NCBI GenBank assembly: GCA_050920955.1
Contig: JBPBQS010000208.1
Coordinates: forward strand, 1 to 15,554
Source of the DNA: CAXSEF01 sp050920955
GTDB taxonomy: Bacteria; Pseudomonadota; Alphaproteobacteria; Acetobacterales; Acetobacteraceae
Reading direction: 5' to 3'
DNA length: 15,554 nucleotides
Shown here: positions 14,745 to 15,554 of the stretch, piece by piece
Position numbering within the stretch: position 1 is the stretch's first letter
Layout of the letters: each line of letters opens with the position of its first letter
The notes under the pieces: model-generated
The model's input: only the letters and a program-made list of their open reading frames with translations
What the model was told of the DNA's origin: nothing
Databases searched by the model: none
Made by a program: the position numbers and the translations under genes

Positions 14745-15554
14745 ATGACGCAGCAGGGCTTCACCCCTGGGCCTTCCATGATGCAGCGCAGCGACCGTGC
14801 GTCGTGCGCCATGGGCGGCCGTGGTGGGGCCTCGGCGGTGCGGGGCGGCGATGCCGGCGACGCGATGGCGGAGCGGCTCGCGGGGTCGCTGGAGCGCAGT
14901 GCGATGTCGGACGAGGCGGCGATCCGCAGGCGGCGGGTGAGCGCGATCCTGCGCGCGGTGGAGCGCGAGGTCGTGCCGCGGCTGCTCTCGGCCCATGCGG
15001 CGCGGCCGGCCTCGCTGGGGGCGCACGCGGTGGCGCTGGCGGCGGAGGGTCCCGTGCGAGGGGCCGGAGGGGGGGGCGATGGCGGCGTTCCGCCGGGCGA
15101 TGCCGCGGCGGGGCCCAGCGTTGCCCGCGAGACGGTGCTGGCGCTGGTGGGCGCGCTGCTCGGTCCGGACCCGGCAACGGCGGCGGCGGCGTGCGTCGCC
15201 GGCTGCCGTGCGGAGGGCGTGGCGGCCGAGACGATCTGCCTGGAGCTGCTGAGCGGGGCCGCGCGCCACCTGGGCGACCTTTGGGTCGAGGACCGCTGCT
15301 CGTTCACCGAGGTGACGCTGGCGGCGGTGCAGCTGCACCGGCTGCTGCATGACCTGGCGCCCGGGGGGCGGGACGGCGCGGGCGAGGCTGCGGCGGACGG
15401 CGGGGCGGAGCAGGGCGTCGGGGCGGGTGCGGCGGGGCTGGCGTTGCTGGTCGCGGCGCCGGGGGAGCAGCACTCGCTGGGGCTGTCGATGCTGAGCGAC
15501 TTCTTCCGCGGCGCCGGCTGGCAGGTGCAGAACCCGGCGATCGCGGGGGCCGCC
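14745..15554 (+). CDS. aerR: AerR/PpaA-type cobalamin-binding photosynthesis regulator (partial, C-terminus beyond window)
   Basis: I read this frame by hand; it is open from the ATG at 14745 to the window end, giving 270 residues. The end matches the AerR/PpaA family: LGDLWVEDRCSFTEVTLA around W180, RLLHDL, then APGEQHSLGLSMLSDFFRGA at about 237-256. GEQHSLG (H243) takes the place of the DxHxxG motif of ordinary B12-binding domains. AerR binds cobalamin and acts with the repressor CrtJ/PpsR to control photosynthesis genes in response to light. The start is supported by GGAG six bases upstream; in-frame ATGs also occur at 14778, 14781, 14811, 14865 and 14904. Residues about 103-125 and 206-230 are Gly/Ala-rich insertions. 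ppsR often lies next to this gene and may follow beyond the window. Confidence 0.88.
   Translation, partial: MTQQGFTPGPSMMQRSDRASCAMGGRGGASAVRGGDAGDAMAERLAGSLERSAMSDEAAIRRRRVSAILRAVEREVVPRLLSAHAARPASLGAHAVALAAEGPVRGAGGGGDGGVPPGDAAAGPSVARETVLALVGALLGPDPATAAAACVAGCRAEGVAAETICLELLSGAARHLGDLWVEDRCSFTEVTLAAVQLHRLLHDLAPGGRDGAGEAAADGGAEQGVGAGAAGLALLVAAPGEQHSLGLSMLSDFFRGAGWQVQNPAIAGAA

Noticed and set aside
14804..15352. Plus-strand open frame in a different frame from aerR
   Set aside because: It is nearly all Gly, Ala and Arg, while the overlapping frame from 14745 carries the AerR motifs and a good ribosome binding site.

Overview
The window is part of a photosynthesis gene cluster from an aerobic or facultatively aerobic purple (anoxygenic phototrophic) alphaproteobacterium. 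The evidence is the gene content and order, read along the minus strand: bchF-bchN-bchB-bchH-bchL-bchM-lhaA-puhA-puhB-puhC-bciE-acsF-puhE. This is the conserved bch-puh superoperon of alphaproteobacteria. The DNA is very GC-rich by eye. That, together with multi-hairpin repeats of a style I associate with Acetobacteraceae (Roseomonas, Rhodopila and relatives), makes that family my best guess. The family assignment is an inference and was not tested.

Layout from right to left (direction of transcription). A divergent control region (14495-14744) separates an AerR/PpaA-type B12-binding regulator on the plus strand (14745 to the window end, truncated) from the minus-strand operon. The operon opens with bacteriochlorophyll genes: bchF (3-vinyl hydratase), bchN and bchB (catalytic component of dark-operative protochlorophyllide reductase, DPOR), bchH (large subunit of Mg chelatase), bchL (DPOR reductase component) and bchM (Mg-protoporphyrin methyltransferase). 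It continues with lhaA (antenna assembly), puhA (reaction-centre H subunit), puhB and puhC (assembly), bciE and acsF (oxygen-dependent cyclase and its accessory subunit), and puhE, which runs off the left edge. Most junctions overlap by a few bases or are only 4-11 bases apart, which suggests a translationally coupled polycistronic message. No stretch over 300 bases lacks a gene.

The genes cooperate: BchH inserts Mg into protoporphyrin IX, BchM methylates it, AcsF with BciE closes ring E using oxygen, BchL-BchN-BchB reduce ring D without light, and BchF hydrates the vinyl group. LhaA and the Puh proteins help build the complexes that hold the pigment. The missing chelatase subunits (bchI, bchD) and later steps must lie elsewhere.

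The points most worth a second look are: (1) two copies of a roughly 125-bp multi-hairpin repeat, one filling the puhB-puhC gap and one sitting in frame inside bchB, where it encodes about 42 extra residues; (2) a compact AT-rich control island with two abutting PpsR/CrtJ-like boxes, each covering the -35 hexamer of one divergent promoter, with an FNR-like box across their junction; (3) a CxxC motif in the flexible N-terminus of BchL; and (4) an N-terminal extension of BchF. I see no wholly new multi-gene system here. The unusual content is in the repeats and the control region.
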